Assembly (NCBI GenBank): GCA_902493585.1
Contig: CABUPZ010000005.1
Span: forward strand, 4,708-68,707
Reading direction: 5' to 3'
DNA length: 64,000 nt
DNA from: an uncultured Fusicatenibacter sp.
Lineage (GTDB): Bacteria > Bacillota > Clostridia > Lachnospirales > Lachnospiraceae
Both the position numbers and the translations under genes were made by a program. Positions 62,109 through 64,000 of this stretch are shown piece by piece. The notes below the pieces were generated by a model that did not search any database, was not told where the DNA came from, and saw nothing but the letters and a program-made list of their open reading frames with translations. How positions within the stretch are numbered: position 1 is the stretch's first letter; each line of letters begins with the position of its first letter.

Positions 62109-62271
62109 GCAGATGGCAGTAGATGCTGCGATGTACGGAGATAAAGAGATGGCTTATCAGGCGTTGCTTGCGGATCCGGTAATTAACAGTACAGAGGCAG
62201 CAAAAAAAATTTTGGATGAATTATGGGAAATAAACAAATCGTATATTAAAAAGAGCAGCTATGTCAAGTAA
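62109..62271 (+). pseudogene. C-terminal fragment of a GH4-like glycosidase
   Basis: About 53 residues: AVDAAMYGDKEMAYQALLAD, PVINSTEAAKKILDELWEIN and KSYIKKSSYVK, resembling the C-terminal helices of family 4 glycosidases (NAD-dependent alpha-glycosidases). No start codon or N-terminal Rossmann part exists. It abuts the sulfatase fragment head to head, suggesting one deletion removed the 5' parts of two divergent genes. Confidence 0.5.
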
Positions 62272-62311
62272 ACTGTTGCTGACCATGTTGTAAACCTCAA
62301 CAATAAGAAGA

Positions 62312-62357
62312 GGCAGGGAATGTTGAAAGTGATTTCAACATTCCCTGCCTTTTTTTA
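62312..62357. terminator. Strong terminator between convergent genes
   Basis: GGCAGGGAATGTTGAAA, loop GTGA, and the perfect 17-nt complement, followed by seven T on the plus strand. It may serve both directions. Confidence 0.88.
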
Positions 62358-62360
62358 TTC

Positions 62361-63821
62361 TTACTGAAATTTAGGTTCGCAGGTCACATCGCAGCCCAGC
62401 CTCTGGAAGGTTTTTCTGTCCACTTCCGAGAGCATGACAGAGGAGTGAACCTGACATCCGTGAAGCTGAGGAAGCTGTGCCAAAGCGAGTTTTGCATCTT
62501 CGCTTTCTGCGGCTGTCGCAGAGAGCGCGATCAGGATCTCGTCGGTGTGCAGGCGCGGATTCTTGCTGCCGAGATACTTGGTTTTCAGTATCTGGATCGG
62601 CTCGATGGCTGTCGGGGCAATGATGTGTTTGTCGTGGTCGATGCCGGCGAGCTCTTTCAGCGCATTCAGCAGAAGGGCCGCGCAGGCGCCCAGCAGATCT
62701 CCGGTTTTTCCTGTGATCACTTTTCCGTTTGGAAGTTCCATTGCTGCAGCAGGGGCTCCGGTTGTTTCGGCCCGCACAAGCGCCGGGGAAACGGTGCTGC
62801 GGTCAGTGGAAGTGATATGTTCCTGTTTCATCAGAAGCTCGATCTTGAATGCTTCTTCCTCGCTGCGGGAGCCGTCTGCGATGCCGTCTACCGCCTGATA
62901 ATAACGGCGGATGATTTCCTGGCGGGAAGCCTCACGGCAGACTTCATCATCGATGATGCAGTTTCCAGCCATGTTGACACCCATGTCTGTCGGAGATTTG
63001 TAGGGGCTTTGTCCGAAAATCTGTTCAAAGATCGCATTGAGTACCGGGAAGATTTCCACATCACGGTTGTAGTTGACCGTGGTCTTTCCATATGCTTCCA
63101 GATGGAACGGGTCGATCATATTGACATCGTTCAGATCGGCAGTAGCCGCTTCATAGGCAAGATTTACCGGGTGTTTCAGCGGAAGGTTCCAGATCGGGAA
63201 GGTTTCGAATTTGGCGTAGCCTGCGTTTACTCCGCGTTTATGCTCATGGTAGAGCTGGGAAAGACAGGTGGCCATTTTTCCGCTTCCCGGCCCCGGAGCG
63301 GTTACCACAACCAGAGGTCTGGTCGTCTCGATATAGTCATTTTTGCCGTATCCTTCGTCGCTGACGATCAGAGGAATATTGCCGGGATAGCCCGGGATGT
63401 AATAGAGGATATATACTTTGATTCCCAGGTTTTCCAGCCTCTTTTTAAACATGGCAGCGCTGTGCTGGCCGGAGAACTGTGTGATTACGACACTTCCCAC
63501 ATAGAGGCCCTTTCCACGGAATTCGTCGATGAGACGAAGGACGTCGCTGTCATAGGTGATGCCGAGATCACCGCGGACCTTGTTCTTTTCAATCGCATCT
63601 GCGCTGATGGCGATGACGATTTCCGCCTGGTCCGCAAGCTGCATCAGCATACGCAGTTTACTGTCAGGAGCAAATCCCGGAAGAACTCTGGAAGCATGGT
63701 AATCATCAAAAAGCTTTCCGCCAAATTCCAGATACAGTTTATTGTCAAACTGGTTGATTCTTTCACGAATGTGTTCTGACTGCATTTTCAAATACTTTTC
63801 GTTATCAAATCCTGTTTTAAT
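62361..63821 (-). CDS. DUF1846-family protein, probable ATT start
   Basis: 486 residues if started at ATT 63821 (I/M-KTGFDNEKYLKMQSEHIR). The family pattern is clear: LYLEFGGKLFDDYHASRVLP, GFAPDSKLRML, VVVTAPGPGSGKMATCLSQL and YHEHKRGVNAGYAKFETFPI. The only upstream in-frame ATG (63905) lies above the -10 box of the apparent promoter, and ATG 63785 has no ribosome site and would cut conserved residues. AGGAG lies 9 bases before ATT. DUF1846 proteins are cytosolic with a P-loop-like glycine-rich segment; their biochemical role is unknown. Confidence 0.88.
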   Translation of the reverse strand: MKTGFDNEKYLKMQSEHIRERINQFDNKLYLEFGGKLFDDYHASRVLPGFAPDSKLRMLMQLADQAEIVIAISADAIEKNKVRGDLGITYDSDVLRLIDEFRGKGLYVGSVVITQFSGQHSAAMFKKRLENLGIKVYILYYIPGYPGNIPLIVSDEGYGKNDYIETTRPLVVVTAPGPGSGKMATCLSQLYHEHKRGVNAGYAKFETFPIWNLPLKHPVNLAYEAATADLNDVNMIDPFHLEAYGKTTVNYNRDVEIFPVLNAIFEQIFGQSPYKSPTDMGVNMAGNCIIDDEVCREASRQEIIRRYYQAVDGIADGSRSEEEAFKIELLMKQEHITSTDRSTVSPALVRAETTGAPAAAMELPNGKVITGKTGDLLGACAALLLNALKELAGIDHDKHIIAPTAIEPIQILKTKYLGSKNPRLHTDEILIALSATAAESEDAKLALAQLPQLHGCQVHSSVMLSEVDRKTFQRLGCDVTCEPKFQ

Positions 63822-63876
63822 GGCTTTTTTCTCCTTTGCTTTATAATACTCACTAAAAAACAAACATCCACAATAT

Positions 63877-63905
63877 AGTATACGAGTGGTTTTGAAAGCA
63901 GGCAA
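63877..63905 (-). promoter_or_regulatory. Promoter of the DUF1846 gene
   Basis: On the minus strand TTGCCT (63905-63900), 17-bp spacer, TATACT (63882-63877). It predicts an RNA start near 63870 and a leader of about 50 bases. Confidence 0.7.
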
Positions 63906-63934
63906 GGGTTTTTTTGAAATTTGTCACATTTTAC

Positions 63935-64000
63935 GTTACTATTCAGCCAGGTCTGCGCATTTACTGCGCAGACCGTATGAAAACATAGTGCCTGCAGGCA
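63935..64000 (+). repeat. Dispersed TATGAAAACA repeat, copy 4 (runs to window end)
   Basis: GTTACTATTCAGCCAG, then the hairpin GGTCTGCGCATTTACTGCGC closing with AGACC, then GTATGAAAACATAGTGCC and TGCAGGCA. It upstream-flanks the DUF1846 gene and may extend beyond the window. Confidence 0.75.

Noticed and set aside
1..64000. CRISPR array, prophage or integrative element
   Set aside because: No regularly spaced identical repeats, integrase, structural phage genes or conjugation genes are present. The only mobile sequences are decayed fragments around 43053-44889 and the small palindromic repeats.

Overview
The window looks like a chromosomal segment of a low-to-moderate-GC, spore-forming anaerobic Firmicute, most likely a gut Lachnospiraceae; I cannot fix the genus. 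Pointers are the sporulation regulator SpoIIID, a SleB-type cell wall hydrolase, a V-type ATPase operon, birA next to a DUF6145-like gene and dusB, DUF1846, and a lysyl-tRNA synthetase carrying an extra C-terminal tRNA-binding domain.

Layout. 1-1218 (minus): start of a V-type ATPase operon. 1534-2817: trmB, a small ORF inside a repeat-rich stretch, tRNA-Lys. 2820-4164: decay zone with a thiG/thiH relic and a truncated SIR2-domain gene. 4367-8335 (minus): spoIIID, a TSUP permease, an amidohydrolase/deaminase and a two-gene DUF3100-type membrane system, with a divergent Crp/Fnr regulator (8688-9377). 9614-16300: one long operon of two paralogous SAM methyltransferases and a complete five-gene nickel/dipeptide-type ABC importer. 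16709-34211: mostly housekeeping (CDF metal transporter, BFD-like protein, tRNA-Gln, acyl-ACP thioesterase, pncB, cvfB, dnaE, pfkA, TrkH/TrkA, TrmH methylase, polysaccharide deacetylase, SleB-like hydrolase, NfeD plus SPFH). 34520-42584: broken esterase, argF, birA, DUF6145, dusB, MATE pump, greA, lysS. 42715-45898: second decay zone (DUF4869 relic, IS3-type relic, transposase fragment, HsdR_N-like relic). 46078-48812: small unknown gene, esterase, phosphodiesterase-like enzyme, RpiB-like enzyme. 49185-60233: a coherent carbohydrate locus (YesN/YesM two-component system, lipoprotein plus two permeases, a large double FAD oxidoreductase, a CE15-type esterase). 60554-62271: third decay zone (sulfatase maturase, sulfatase and GH4 fragments). 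62361-63821 (minus): DUF1846 protein, apparently starting at ATT.

The most interesting points are: (1) a 29-bp motif lying exactly 58 bp upstream of the -10 box of both transcription units of the carbohydrate transporter, a good candidate binding site for the neighbouring YesN regulator; (2) tandem methyltransferases locked into a nickel/peptide-type importer operon; (3) a 977-residue protein with two dinucleotide-binding regions next to a CE15-type esterase; (4) three families of dispersed palindromic intergenic repeats; and (5) a probable ATT start codon. No CRISPR array, prophage or intact mobile element is visible. All family assignments come from reading the translated sequence; no database search was run.
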